DNA from: Pogonophryne albipinna | Lineage: Eukaryota > Chordata > Actinopteri > Perciformes > Artedidraconidae | Length of the DNA: 64,000 nucleotides | Assembly: GCA_028583405.1 (NCBI GenBank) | Contig: CM053260.1 | Span: 14,220,660-14,284,659 of the forward strand | Direction of reading: 5' to 3' | Shown: positions 24,901-35,030 of the stretch, one piece after another | Layout: each line of letters begins with the position of its first letter | Position numbering within the stretch: the stretch's first letter is position 1 | The notes under the pieces: model-generated | Database searches by the model: none | Seen by the model: the letters and a program-made list of their open reading frames with translations, nothing else | Told to the model about the DNA's origin: nothing | Program-made: the position numbers and the translations under genes

Positions 24901-25760
24901 TACCACTTTCTTATATTTTCTTTAAACTACCTCTTTGTCAAAAATTCTGCAGAGTTTCAATTTTATCGTTTCAAATGTTTATTTTAAGTGTTGTTTATGT
25001 TCATTAGTGCCGAGGCTGGCATCTTAGTCACATGAACTAAAAATCCTGTCCTCCACAATATTAAACAGTTTATATTTTACTTAACCTGGGCAAATATGTA
25101 ATGGATGTTTAATGATTATATTCTTACAATATTATGGTTCTTTAATTATTAACTGATATGCCATTCAATCTGCAGACAGTATCAGTTATTTCCTTTTCAT
25201 GTGAATTGTCTTGCTTACATGGAATAAAAAAATAAAAAAACCGAAGTGAACATTGTAAGAACTTATAATCATAGTGACATTCTTTGCAATTTTATAAGTT
25301 GTGATCTGGATTTTAGACAGTTGTGTGTCATAGTTTTCAAATGCATGCGGGGAAAAAATAAATCCAGTTAACTCATAGTATAAATAATTGATTAATGAAT
25401 CACCAAAATATGTTCAATTATTTGTGAAAAATATATATAACTAATATATTGAGACAATTACGCTTCAGTATTGTGTTAGGGTTAATGTGCCTAATAACAG
25501 AGAGAAGTAATTTGCTCTGTCTGCATTTATTGTAGTTAAGTGATATTGGTTTGAAGGCTATTTAAAATAACTATTCAGTCAAGTGATTAGTAAACTCCCC
25601 CTTTCTTTGGAATGAAAAATACAGAAAGCAAACACTTACCTCTTTTTTGTATAAAGAAAACACAAAATGCCATGAGCAGGATGACCGAAAGCGCAAGGAT
25701 TATAAAAAAGTTGAAAAGCTTCCTCCAGTTACAGGACCACACATGAATCCACGTTTTCAT
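12218..25760 (-). CDS. Giant transmembrane mucin, MUC3/MUC12/MUC17-like (EGF-SEA-EGF-TM)
   Basis: Epithelial surface mucin expected to form the glycocalyx. I assembled nine phase-consistent coding exons on the - strand: 25640-25760, 13876-24792, 13641-13765, 13411-13475, 13109-13308, 12824-12989, 12558-12722, 12402-12472 and 12218-12294. They total 11,907 nt, or 3,968 aa. Order: a short basic N-terminus and hydrophobic segment (about residues 18-37); a Ser/Thr-rich region of some 3,500 residues; EGF-1 (about 3635-3668); SEA (about 3681-3809) with autocleavage motif GSVVA at G3745/S3746; EGF-2 (3837-3879); TM helix (about 3889-3912); and a 56-residue tail. The EGF-SEA-EGF-TM order matches MUC3/12/17 rather than MUC1 or MUC16. 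The tail ends SDHN, without the C-terminal PDZ-type ending of human MUC17. The repeat array may be mis-sized by assembly. Orthology to one human mucin is not claimed. Confidence 0.93.
13109..13765 (-). other. Mucin SEA domain exons with GSVVA cleavage site
   Basis: Three exons (13641-13765, 13411-13475, 13109-13308) encode a SEA module: FSLEIQVNFQLAF, then KKVQVINLS, then PGSVVAKSMAEYI. SEA domains of membrane mucins fold and self-cleave between G and S of GSVVV. Here the first four residues are kept and the fifth is Ala. The intron at 13309-13410 falls two residues before the cleavage Gly, so the strand pairing needed for cleavage is built across an exon junction. Cleavage is expected but not proved. 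Confidence 0.85.
13876..24792 (-). repeat. 10.9-kb single exon: ~35 tandem Ser/Thr repeats (~306 bp, ~102 aa each)
   Basis: One exon of 3,639 codons. Counting the recurrent KSETT-MGTS core in the translation gives about 35 units, degenerate at both ends. Full units are near 306 bp. Shorter ones lack the TTLMSSSTEQQS segment. Two spacer types alternate, SSDSSSTSPPLTAHLTQTSPEQ-like and SSGSPSTSHPQTTxFIQTSPED-like. Ser and Thr dominate, with Pro frequent, as expected of a heavily O-glycosylated mucin domain. The last ~40 codons encode EGF-1. The reverse strand also stays open over long runs, which is a by-product of the repeat and not a gene. Confidence 0.95.
25640..25760 (-). other. Mucin exon 1: N-terminal signal or signal-anchor
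   Basis: ATG at 25760-25758 opens 40 codons, MKTWIHVWSCNWRKLFN followed by about 20 hydrophobic residues (FFIILALSVILLMAFCVFF) and then IQKR. The exon ends in donor AGAG|GTAAGT and joins the acceptor TATGACAG|GAGATC at 24793/24792. The 17-residue n-region and 20-residue core are longer than a typical cleaved signal peptide, and no obvious small-X-small cleavage site follows. An uncleaved anchor is therefore possible. A different upstream first exon cannot be excluded. Confidence 0.75.
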
Positions 25761-25966
25761 TTTTACTGCATTTGCTTAACCATCCAAAAGATGAAAAGAT
25801 AACAAAATTTCACCTGCTGCTCACTCCATTAATAGGTAGTTGAAGTATGATGAAGAATAATAAGTTAAATGTTCTTTGTTTTTCAGTTCTGCAGTAAGCT
25901 TTCAATAATCGCCTCTCTTGATGTCTGCAAATTGGAAGTCTAGTTCAATCCTGTTGGCAGTAGTAT

Positions 25967-25977
25967 GCTATATAAAC
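25967..25977 (-). promoter_or_regulatory. Candidate TATA box of the mucin gene
   Basis: On the - strand this reads CGTTTATATAG, about 210 bases upstream of the ATG at 25760. That would put the transcription start near 25940 and the 5' UTR at about 180 bases. No other promoter evidence was seen. Confidence 0.4.
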
Positions 25978-26318
25978 GTTTGTCTATCAGTATCTACGCT
26001 GTCATTTATCAGCTGCTAAACTGAGGTTAACTGAAGCAGTGCCCTCCCTGGGTAAACATTTCTATGTATATTTGCATAGCGCTACAAAGATTTGTGATTT
26101 CCCCTGAAACACCAATGACGTTGAAGTTGACTAGGAATAATGCATGAGTGGTTGAGGTGGGGTTTGAGTGTGTGAGACTGTAGTCAAGCCGAGCTGCTCT
26201 TTCATCCCCAATACTTAGGTGACATTCAACAAACACTTGAAAGGCTATTGCTGGAATTGTTCATTGAAAATGTTATTTACAAATATATATAAATATTATT
26301 ATTGTATACACACAAACA

Positions 26319-26341
26319 TATATATATATATATATATATAT
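26319..26341. repeat. (TA)n microsatellite
   Basis: About 11 TA dinucleotides after ACAAACA, embedded in AT-rich sequence. Confidence 0.85.
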
Positions 26342-26607
26342 TTATACTGTATATAGACAATAAATAAAAGTTATTTGTTTTTAGTAATATATTTATGCAT
26401 TCATTTGTTTGTTCTCCAAACATACTTAGTGAATTGGATGTTAAATAGTCATAAATAGCAATTAGTATTATATATGCTTATTGCTTTATTTCTAGTGTTT
26501 TTTTCGATCCAATATTTACACGCTATGGTAATAAGCTGGACATAATGCAGAAGGTCAAACGACTCTCACTTAAAGTATGACACATTGAGCAACAAATAGG
26601 TTCAAGG

Positions 26608-26705
26608 TTCAATGTTCAAGGCTTTTATTTGTCATACGTGCATAGCTACAGTGTGGTTATGTCGATGGAAATCTTAGCTCACAGGCTCCTCCAACAGTGC
26701 AACAT
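26608..26705 (-). mobile_element. 3'-end remnant of a non-LTR retroelement (antisense)
   Basis: On the - strand this reads GACAAATAAAAGCCTTGAAC followed by repeated TTGAACCT-like units. That is a polyadenylation-like AATAAA plus short tandem tail repeats, typical of RTE/Rex-type LINE or SINE 3' ends in fish. Family assignment is from memory of the motif style and remains tentative. Confidence 0.45.
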
Positions 26706-27941
26706 AATAAAACTGAAAAAGTAAGTAAATACAAAAAAAAAATTTAAATAGTGCAATAAGAGTGTATATACAAGTGATTGGAATATTATATATTAGATAG
26801 ATACTTTGTAAGTTGCAGCCATATGAATGTTATGGATATTCTTTCAAAAGTGCAGGTGTTTTAACAGTCTCATAGTCCGTATAGTCATTATAATGAAATA
26901 GCCAATCAATAAATACACTGTTCAACATGATCCCAGCTAAGTTAATAAGCAGTCTCAATAGCAACAGGAAGAAATGAGCTGTGACGAAGTTAAACACAAA
27001 TACATGTTCTCAATATTGATCTACAAAGGTTTTCCACACCTCTATTTGCATATTAGAAAATCATTTCTGAAATGGCATACAAATAGAAATAACTGCATAT
27101 TTCCTCCTCACATTGTCATGCTAGATTGCAATAACTTCTTAAGAGTGCTTTTTTAAAGGAATTTGAGATCTGACTATGATTCCCCAGCAATATGCTGACA
27201 TTTGTAATCACAGTTGTATTTGGGACCCAGTGCACGAACAGGCCAAAGAATCAGAACGACATTATTTTACACTTCTTGAGAAGAATTAAGCAACATCAAA
27301 AGCGGGAAGTGTTGTTTATGATTAACTTTCAAAAGTCACCTGGGTGTTGTCAAGTTTGTTTTAGCTCAAATTAGTCTTTTTTATCATTAACTGATTGAAG
27401 CTAATCATACTTGTGGTTTGAATAGGCCTGTTCAAGATAACATAACAAGTGTACAAGAAAATGCTTGTGACGGGCACATTAGACAGCAGTTCATGTATAA
27501 TGCGCAAAGATCATCCTTTAAATATGAATTACGTTTTTTTTTCCTTGTATTGGTGGTACGTAAAACATGTTCTTTCTCTAGAGCACATCTAAAAGCTTTT
27601 TGTAAAAGGGGCTGAAACAATAACGTGTATAAATGTATATATATTGTGTTAATGTGTGTTTGCCTTTCTGCCAAAGGTTTAAGAAAAGATAACATGCATG
27701 TAGAGTTGTCTGCAAGCTTTGTTGTACAATAAGGTATAAATAATAAGTTAGAGCATGACGGGTGGTTCCTTAATTTGACTTTAACTAAGAGATATGTCAC
27801 AAAGCAGTTGGAAACAGTAAAAACATAATTTACTTTATAATCCCCAAATTATTGTTAAACATTGCATTACTTAAATGTCAGGTCTTTAGCAGGTAAATCA
27901 TTTTTAATCAATGATTTTATCACAAGCACAACCTGGATTTT

Positions 27942-30900
27942 ATGTTTTTAACTGAAACTTGGTTAGACCAAAACAACAGCACAGCTGTTCTTATAGAATC
28001 AACTCCTCCCAACTTTAATTCTATGAGTCAGGCAAGACTACATAAGAAAGGGGGTGGAGAAGCTATTTTGTTTAATGACTTATTTCAATGCAAGCAGACT
28101 ATGTATGGAAACTTTGCTTCTTTTGAATATGTGGCCCTTCAGTTGAAATGCTCCTCTCAAGCTCTTTTCCTAAACATCTACAGACCACCCAAATACTGTG
28201 CAAGCTTTTTTGATGATTTTACCGAGTTGTTGTCTATAGTGTGTATTGACTTTGACCATTTAATCATTGTTGGCGATTTTAATATCCATGTTGACATCCC
28301 TGAGGACAGAGGGGCTAAAGAACTGTTTTGTGTTATCGACAATTTTGGACTGACTCAGCATGTCAAGGGTCCGACGCACAATAAGGGGCACACCCTGGAC
28401 TTAATTATATCAAAGGGTCTGAACATCGTTAAGCTTGTGGTGACTGATGTAGTGCTCTCCGACCATTCCTGTGTTTTCTTTGAGAGCTCTATTACCGTCC
28501 ATACAACTGTTAAGAAAGAGGTAACCACTAGAAGTCACTTAACTGAAAATACAGAGGAAATGTTTGCCCAGATTGTTACTCCCTCAATTGCCCATGCTAA
28601 CTTCTCAGTAAATGAGCTAGTTGATCATTGTAATTCTAAAATAACAAATGTCATGGATACCATCGCTCCCATTAAAATAAAGGAAGTATCTGGCAAGAAA
28701 ATATCTCCATGGAGAAAAGCCATGACGGTGAGAACAGCAAAAACTGAGTGCAGAAAAGCTGAACACAGGTGGAGAAAAACAAATCTCCGGGTTCACTTCG
28801 AAATATATAAAGAGAAACTCGGTTTCTATAATCAGGAAATAAAAAAGGCACGACAGTCTTTCTTCTCTGACATCATTACCAAAAATAAAAACAACTCACG
28901 TGCCTTGTTTGCTACCGTCAACAGACTAACAAACCCCCCAGTGTCGATAGCCTCAGAATTTCTATCCACCAGGGCCTGCAATGATTTTGCCTCCTTCTTC
29001 ACTCACAAAATCATGCAAATTAGACAGGCAGTCAGTGCCTCTGCATCAGGTACAGCCAATGTTTTGTCCCTGTGTTCACCTAAAGCCAATTCAGACACCA
29101 TGTCACAATTCCGTCTGATAAATGCTAAAGACCTGGAAGACATTATCCAACATCTGAAATCCTCCTCCTGTAGCCTCGACATCATCCCGACAGGATTTTT
29201 CAAAACTGTTTTTCATTGCTTGGCCTCAGATATTCTACACATAGTAAACAAGTCTCTTCAATCAGGTGTATTTCCACAGGCCCTGAAAACTGCAATAATT
29301 AAACCGCTCCTAAAAAAGCATAACTTGGACACAACCATAATGAATAATTACAGGCCAATATCAAACCTTCCCTTTTTAAGCAAATTGATTGAAAAAGCAG
29401 TTTTTCAACAGTTGAGTCATTTCATGTTTTTAACTGACGGTTTTGATGTGTTTCAGTCGGGCTTTCGACCTAACCACAGCACTGAGACTTCACTTGTTAA
29501 GGTCTTAAATGACATTCATTTGAACACAGACAGTGGCAGAATATCAGTGTTAGTATTATTAGATCTCAGCGCTGCCTTTGATACTGTTGACCACAACATA
29601 TTGTTAGACCGTCTTGAAAACTGGGTGGGAGTTTCAGCAACAGCTCTAAACTGGTTTAGCTCCTACTTGAAGGACAGAACAAACTTTGTCTCAACAGGCA
29701 ACTACAAATCAACCCTGATAAATATTTCATTTAATTTCAAACCTTTATTTACCCAGGTGTATCCCATTGAGATCATTGATCTCTTTTTCAAGGGAGACCT
29801 GCTCAAATAGGTTCCACATGAAACATAAAAACATAAACAGAACAACAAAAAGGACATCTTACAGCATCATTACAGGGATTACAATTTACAATAACTATCC
29901 ACATGAGCAGGTACCAACAGCTTCCGATTGAGTAGCATCCAACCGAGCTTTAAAAACATTTAGTGGCACCAGATTGCTCAGTTTCCATTTCAATTGCAGA
30001 CTATTCCAAGACAGAGGAGCTGCACATCTAAAAGCTAATATGTCATGCGGGGTTCCTCAAGCCTCCATCTTAGGACCTTTGCTTTTTCATATTTATATGC
30101 TACCTCTGGCTGAAATTATTAAAAAGAGCGATCTAAGCCATCACATCTATGCAGACGACACCCAGATTTATTTTAAAATTACACCGGGAGACTATTCTCC
30201 GATTAGAACACTGAGCAAGTGCATTGAGCACATCACTGACTGGATGACTCAGAACTTTCTCCAATTAAACAAACAAAAAACTGAGATCATTGTTTTTGGA
30301 GCAAAGAAGGACCGATTAAAAGTAATCACAGAGCTTCAGTCGGCAGACTACAAAGTAACTCACAAAGCAAGAAATCTGGGTGTAGTGATGGACTCAGACC
30401 TGAATTTTAACAGTCACATTACAACAGTTATTAGGTCTTCATACTACCACCTGAAGAATATATCAAGGATTAAAAAACTAATGTTGCAACAGGATTTAGA
30501 AAAACTTGTCCATGCTTTTATTTTCAGTAGACTCGACTACTGCAATAGTGTATTCACAGGGCTCACTAAAAAATGTATCAGAAAGCTGCAGCTGATTCAG
30601 AACGCTGCTGCTCGAGTAGGCTACTCACTGACACTAGAAAAGTGGATCACATCACTCCGGTTCTGAGATCATTACACTGGCTTCCAGTCTGCCAAAGAAT
30701 TGATTTTAAAATACTACTGCTAGTTTTTAAATCACTAAATGGCTTAGGACCAAGGTATATAGACGACCTACTCCATCACTATGAAGCATCCAGGAGTCTC
30801 AGGTCTTCTGGGTTGGGTCTGCTCTCTGTTCCGAGAATAACCACTAAACATGGAAAAGCAGCTTTTAGTTATTATGCCCCAACAATTTGGAACAAACTGC

Positions 30901-30980
30901 CTAAATCATGCACGTCCGCCGAAACACTTCCTATTTTTAAATCCCGACTAAAAACGCACCTATTTGCCGCTTTTAATTGA
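27942..30980 (+). pseudogene. Disabled LINE endonuclease-reverse transcriptase ORF
   Basis: Three open segments remain: 27942-29810, 29974-30666 and 30573-30980. The first holds the endonuclease and the N-terminal half of RT, and its last ~27 codons read into the nested insertion. The second holds the YADD catalytic box. The third holds the C-terminal region. Frame arithmetic agrees with insertion damage: 306 bp plus a 10-bp duplication shifts the frame by one. A ~5-bp gain at about 30615 (GTAGGCTACTC versus the family's GTxCTCAC) shifts it again. No active protein is expected. Confidence 0.88.
29731..30036 (-). mobile_element. Nested 3' fragment of another LINE, antisense
   Basis: A 306-bp insertion interrupts the L2 RT frame just before CGVPQASILGP. 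It is flanked by AATATTTCAT (29721-29730) and AATATGTCAT (30037-30046), a target duplication with one mismatch. On the - strand it ends with GGTCTCCCTTGAAAAAGAGA, CAATGGGA and GGTAAATAAAGG, a LINE 3' terminus common in fish genomes. It is therefore younger than the L2 copy that hosts it. Confidence 0.8.
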
Positions 30981-31588
30981 GCTGTTCATACTCACACTAC
31001 AGTATGCCTTTTCAGTCATGTATTCTGTACCTGCTGTTTATTTATTTAATTACCTTTGCTTATTATGCCTGTTTTTAAATGCCTTTTTAATAATGTATTT
31101 GTTCTTAAATGTCGTTTGCTTTTAATCTGTAAAGCACTTTGAATCACCACGTGCTGAAAAGTGCTAGAAAATAAAATTGCCTTGCCTATTTCTGTAAGTC
31201 ATTTTCTACTTTACAAAGGGTTTCGATTTTGCGCAATTCAGTCTAAGGGTGGGGAATTTTCTACTATGCCAAAAGGGGAACTAAATACCATAAAGCAGGC
31301 CAATAAACATATCAGCAAACCCACCCTCTTTTCTTTTCTTGTCTTTGACATTACTTATGTTCATTATTGATTTACTGACATTCACTAATGATTCATGTGT
31401 GCACATTCAAATATATACAGGACAAAGAAAAGAACACAGACAAAAGAAGTAGAAATAATTGAACAGTTTATGATTCAGGTTCAAAGTAAACAAAACAACC
31501 TAAATGTCCGTAATGCTTTTGAAAGTGCTAAGACAGAGAATGATGGAAAAAAGCTGTTACTTCTCCGAAACCAAAACAAAATATAGAA

Positions 31589-31600
31589 ATACTTTATTGA
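31589..31600 (-). terminator. mrps16: mrps16 poly(A) signal
   Basis: TTTATT at 31593-31598 reads AATAAA on the - strand, about 235 bases beyond the mrps16 stop. It gives a short 3' UTR, fitting a housekeeping gene. Confidence 0.6.
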
Positions 31601-31831
31601 AGTCAAATAAACAGAACATTCACGAACTGTCTGTTGTAGCATTCCATTCATTAACATCATCCATAGCTATTTAAGTTGATCCAGAATCAGTTTGAATCTG
31701 AATTTTTTAAAGCTGCCATCAAAACAACCATAAATACAACATTTTCTAAATGACGTTAACATGAGCAGCCCACCCAAAAAGTAAGGAAACAAAAAGATCA
31801 GTTCTCTCTTTTCAGTCCCAAGCTTTAAATC

Positions 31832-33848
31832 TCACACTTCGGCCTCTTTCCGTCCCTCCAGCAGACCATCCTCTGTTCCTGTTGCTGTCAATTCGGTTTG
31901 GGCTCTTTGGCGCTCGGCGTCTGTTATGGTCATCGGGTGCAGAGGGAAAAATCCTGCCAACCCTGCGGAGAGAAAGGAAGACGATAACTTTTCTAACAAT
32001 CTCTTGCAGAGACATTGCTTTGAATTGCCAAAATCGTAATAGTACTAGACAGTAGTCATTCCTTAAGGTAGAAGATACTATACTAAACAAGAATTCATAA
32101 AAAAAGAGTCAACACAGAGACATATATTTTTAGATGAGTACTGCCTTAAAGGTGTAGGCACTCGTAAAAGTTATGTATGGCTTTCTTGATCAAACAAATC
32201 AGTATGAGCAGCACAGTTCTTCTAAGACAGACATACTATTGTGGAGTGTTGATCCACCTTTAAAGAGAATGCTCACTTAGTTAATACACACCTAGAAGTT
32301 TGGCAACTGGCTTTGTAGTGTGTGCTCCACAGCCGATCCAGTACTTGATGCGGTCGAAGTTGAGGCTGACAAGTTTCTCGTTGCAGATGTTTGGGAGAGG
32401 GTCGTAGGAACCAAGCTGCTCCAAATATTTACCATCTCTTGCCCTTTTGTTGTAAGCTGCCACAATGCGGTAAAAGGGTCTGTTGGCTTGTTTGTGGCCT
32501 GCAAGAGCAAATCGGAGGACAACGTAACCCCCATGATACTTCTTCAGCAGGAGCGATGCTGCAGAAGGAAATAAGCACAGTCAAGCATTGTCAAATAGCA
32601 GTATTGATGTGAATAGGGTGGACTAAATGTAAGACAAATATCTCTGGATACAGCAAGACTAATCAGAAGCACACAAAACTCTGCTTCATAAAACAACCAT
32701 TGAGTTAAGATATAGTATGTGTGATAAATCAATTAGTTTTAGTGTGGATATTCAACAGACATTCACTCCTGTTTTATTTTTCAGTTCACACACTGTCCGT
32801 AGTCAGAGGACAGTTAGCGCACATCCAAGGCCCTCGTTCATTACCACAGTGATCATCAATAAATTACAGTTTGAATGCCACAAAACCACTGTTATTTTCA
32901 ATACCTATGTGCTAACTTGTAAATATGATTAAAAATGATGCTATTTTTAAAAATAAATAAATAACATCTTAAGTGGCACACATGTTTTATTACTGATAAT
33001 TAATTGGTTTAACAAAAATATTTAAACGAAAGACCACTTTCAAGGTCATGCTACCTATCGACTCCAAAATCTATACTATATACTATATACACAACACAAC
33101 ACTGGACAAGTGAGACACACCTGTTTTAATACGATTTTATGGCTTTTTCTATTTTATGTGAATATGTTATGAACATCCAGCAGTTTCTTTCTTAAGAAGG
33201 CAAATGTCCTTTAAATAGCTTCCAAATAACTACAAATCAATGCAGCATTACATTACTACACTGGGTAAGTAGAGCACACCTCTTTTTATTGGATTTAAGC
33301 CACCCTTCTCATTTATGTGATTTGTGTTGCTTCATGTTACCTATTGACTCCAAATCTATACCATGTGCTATAACTACACTGAACAAATGACACAAAAACG
33401 TTTTTGATTTGATCTTTTTCTATTTTAGAAGAGTATTTCTATTAAGAAATTAAGCAATTCTACATTTTTAAGTTAATTTATTTTCAACTTTCCATGTCAT
33501 ATCATATGACCCTATTGCATTTTAGTATACCTTCAATTTTGTACTGACAAATTTTTAAATCATGCCTAAAGTAAATCCCATATGACATTATGACATTTTT
33601 AACTGACAAATTACTTTTTTTCTATATTTTAATACCACAATATTTGTAACAGCAATTACCGTCTGGATAAATAAAGTCTTATCTTGTCTTTGCTGATTCT
33701 CTTTCTATTTATGTGACTACACCTATCCCACATGTTATGATTGCTTGTGTTGCTGAAATCCAGCCCCAGGCCCTGCTGCCACAAGAAAAAAACATTAAAG
33801 ACATCATGAAGAGCCTGTTCACACTGTATACTCACATAACTGAACCAT
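31832..33848 (-). CDS. mrps16: MRPS16, mitochondrial small-subunit ribosomal protein bS16m
   Basis: Component of the mitochondrial 28S subunit, nuclear-encoded and imported into the matrix. Coding exons on the - strand are 33836-33848 (ATG, 13 nt), 32292-32558 and 31832-31962. Together they make 411 nt, or 136 aa (human 137). The protein starts [20 protein letters not shown] and contains the bS16 core [20 protein letters not shown], then [30 protein letters not shown] and [13 protein letters not shown]. The tiny first coding exon is set by acceptor TTGCAG|GATATT at 33866 and donor T|GTGAGT at 33835, with phase matching exon 2. Family agreement is strong across the whole length, with no sign of decay. 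Confidence 0.96.
33048..33435. repeat. Degenerate tandem repeat in mrps16 intron
   Basis: Two clear diverged copies start TCATG(C/T)TACCTAT(C/T)GACTCC (near 33046 and 33333). Each continues with ACTATA/CTATA-rich sequence, ACAC(T)GGACAA-like and CTTTTTCTATTTTA segments. A partial copy (TACACTGGGTAAGTAGAGCACACCTC near 33257) lies between them. The unit is roughly 120-190 bp and too diverged to define exactly by eye. Confidence 0.5.
33645..33690 (+). mobile_element. LINE/SINE 3'-tail remnant
   Basis: TCTGGATAAATAAAGTCTTATCTTGTC has the AATAAAGT plus (TTATC)n tail style of fish non-LTR elements. The body upstream is too decayed for me to place. Confidence 0.4.
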
Positions 33849-34107
33849 GGTGTTGGCTGGAATATCCTGCAACAAACGAAAAGTTACCTTTAAACCAATG
33901 TGTATAAACTATGTTTCTAAACAATGCCAGCAATTAGTGTGATACTGTGATACATTAATTACATATCCGATTAGTCTGAAACATCATGTATGTTTACAGT
34001 AGGGCAAACGTTATGTAGCTGTTGCTAAAAGCTAACTTTTACAGCAAAGAGTATCTCCTGTTTCAACACTACGTAGTTTAAAAATAAGCAAAGAATGAAC
34101 AACATAC

Positions 34108-34245
34108 CTCAACGGATGTTGAACGTAGTAAAGCACAATGTTCCTAGATGTCGGTCCCTTTTTTTAAATCGCTAGATCAACGTTAATAACTCTATGTTTT
34201 CAGCAGCAGAAGAGCAGTGTGACATTTGTCAGGGGGCCGCCATGT
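34108..34245 (-). other. mrps16: mrps16 non-coding exon 1 (5' end approximate)
   Basis: On the - strand the donor TTGAG|GTATGT lies at 34108/34107, pairing with the acceptor before the ATG exon (33866). The exon starts somewhere in the AACATGGCGGCC motif. That motif's ATG would give a four-codon upstream ORF (MAAP, stop) if it is included in the transcript. Confidence 0.6.
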
Positions 34246-34310
34246 TTAAACAGGAAGTGACGTGGAGGCCTCAACGTCATTGCATATATTTGACACCAGA
34301 TGGCGCTGTT
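34235..34310 (-). promoter_or_regulatory. mrps16: mrps16 promoter: YY1, ETS, CRE-like and CTCF-like motifs
   Basis: The - strand reads AACATGGCGGCC (YY1 core, 34235-34246), CACTTCCTG (ETS/NRF-2 core, 34251-34259) and ACGTCA-type half-CREs (34257-34262 and 34274-34280). There is also AGCGCCATCTGG (CTCF-like, about 34296-34307). YY1 plus ETS near the start site is the usual TATA-less arrangement of nuclear genes for mitochondrial ribosomal proteins. Motif identity is seen directly; occupancy is inference. Confidence 0.7.
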
Positions 34311-34571
34311 GCACTTCTCTAAACTAAGGACGCTTGATGTGAACGCTTTTGCTTCAGAGTGAAATATGTTTAAAAAACAATGAAAATACTTTTAAATAAT
34401 TTATCTCAGCCTTGAAAATATCCCTCAAATTGGAAAAAGTATCCAATCTCACATTGACATTGGTTTCACCATATATCATCCAATCATTATATTGTTATCA
34501 ATGCTGAAAACAACAAGCTTCTTTCATACAAATACTGGGCTATAATTATAGACCATCTGCTGTCATGGAAA

Positions 34572-34625
34572 TATCATATAAGATAAGATAGAACTTTATT
34601 GATCCCAAATTGGGACATTTGTATA
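34572..34625 (-). mobile_element. LINE 3'-tail remnant (antisense)
   Basis: On the - strand: GTCCCAATTTGGGATCAATA, then AAGTTCTATCTTATC. The GGGATCAATAAAGT(N)CTATC tail is a common fish RTE-type LINE terminus. No body is recognisable. Confidence 0.55.
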
Positions 34626-34984
34626 TGACATTTCCTTGCAACGTTTTTACTATAGTTATACTATGTGGTAAACTTGTTCTTCAATTTAAATACAACACTG
34701 CTTAACCAAAGATAATATGATAACATATTGTAGGTCGGCTCCATAGGGAACTCTATGAATCAGCCCACCATCATAACATAATTCAGATCCGACAACAAAA
34801 TTGTGTCTGACCAAAACCATATCCTAAACAGTGAATTCACATTTTTACTATCAAATCAGATGCATTTTATAAGGTTAGGTTGAACACTTTTGTGCACCAG
34901 TAAATCCTTAAATGAAATATAAAAACGTAATACCATGTGCAATGTGCGTTAAATATAAAAAGTTAAGCCTTACACATTAACAGA

Positions 34985-35030
34985 ATCAGAATGACTTAAT
35001 TGATTCCCAGGGAAATTGGTTGATAGGTTT
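34985..35030 (-). mobile_element. LINE 3'-tail remnant (antisense)
   Basis: On the - strand: CCAATTTCCCTGGGAATCAA, then TTAAGTCATTCTGATTCTG. It resembles the CCCTGGGATCAATAAAGT-type ending with the AATAAA decayed. Family assignment is weak. Confidence 0.4.

Larger units (their letters stand above)
25985..27855. other. Intergenic region between mucin and LINE
   Basis: AT-rich and without a recognisable gene. It carries a (TA)n microsatellite and an antisense LINE 3'-tail remnant, listed separately. Otherwise I see only short chance ORFs. Confidence 0.5.
27860..31190 (+). mobile_element. L2-clade LINE, 5'-truncated and inactivated
   Basis: An endonuclease-reverse transcriptase frame begins with LNVRSL near 27872 and continues with the APE endonuclease motifs LTETWL, GDFNIH, LDLIIS and SDHSC. 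The RT follows (NYRPISNLPFLSKLIEKAVF, DLSAAFDTVDH, CGVPQASILGP, YADDTQIY) and then the ITPVLRSLHWLPV region common to L2/CR1-like elements. The 3' end reads GTAAAGCACTTTGAATCACC, then AATAAAATTGCCTTGCC. The 5' part is missing. The frame is broken three times: near 27927, by a 316-bp insertion after 29720, and near 30615. It is a dead copy. Confidence 0.92.

Noticed and set aside
32292..32534. 80-codon - strand frame starting MGVTLSSDL
   Set aside because: Overlaps mrps16 exon 2 in another frame; the bS16 protein frame is the real one.
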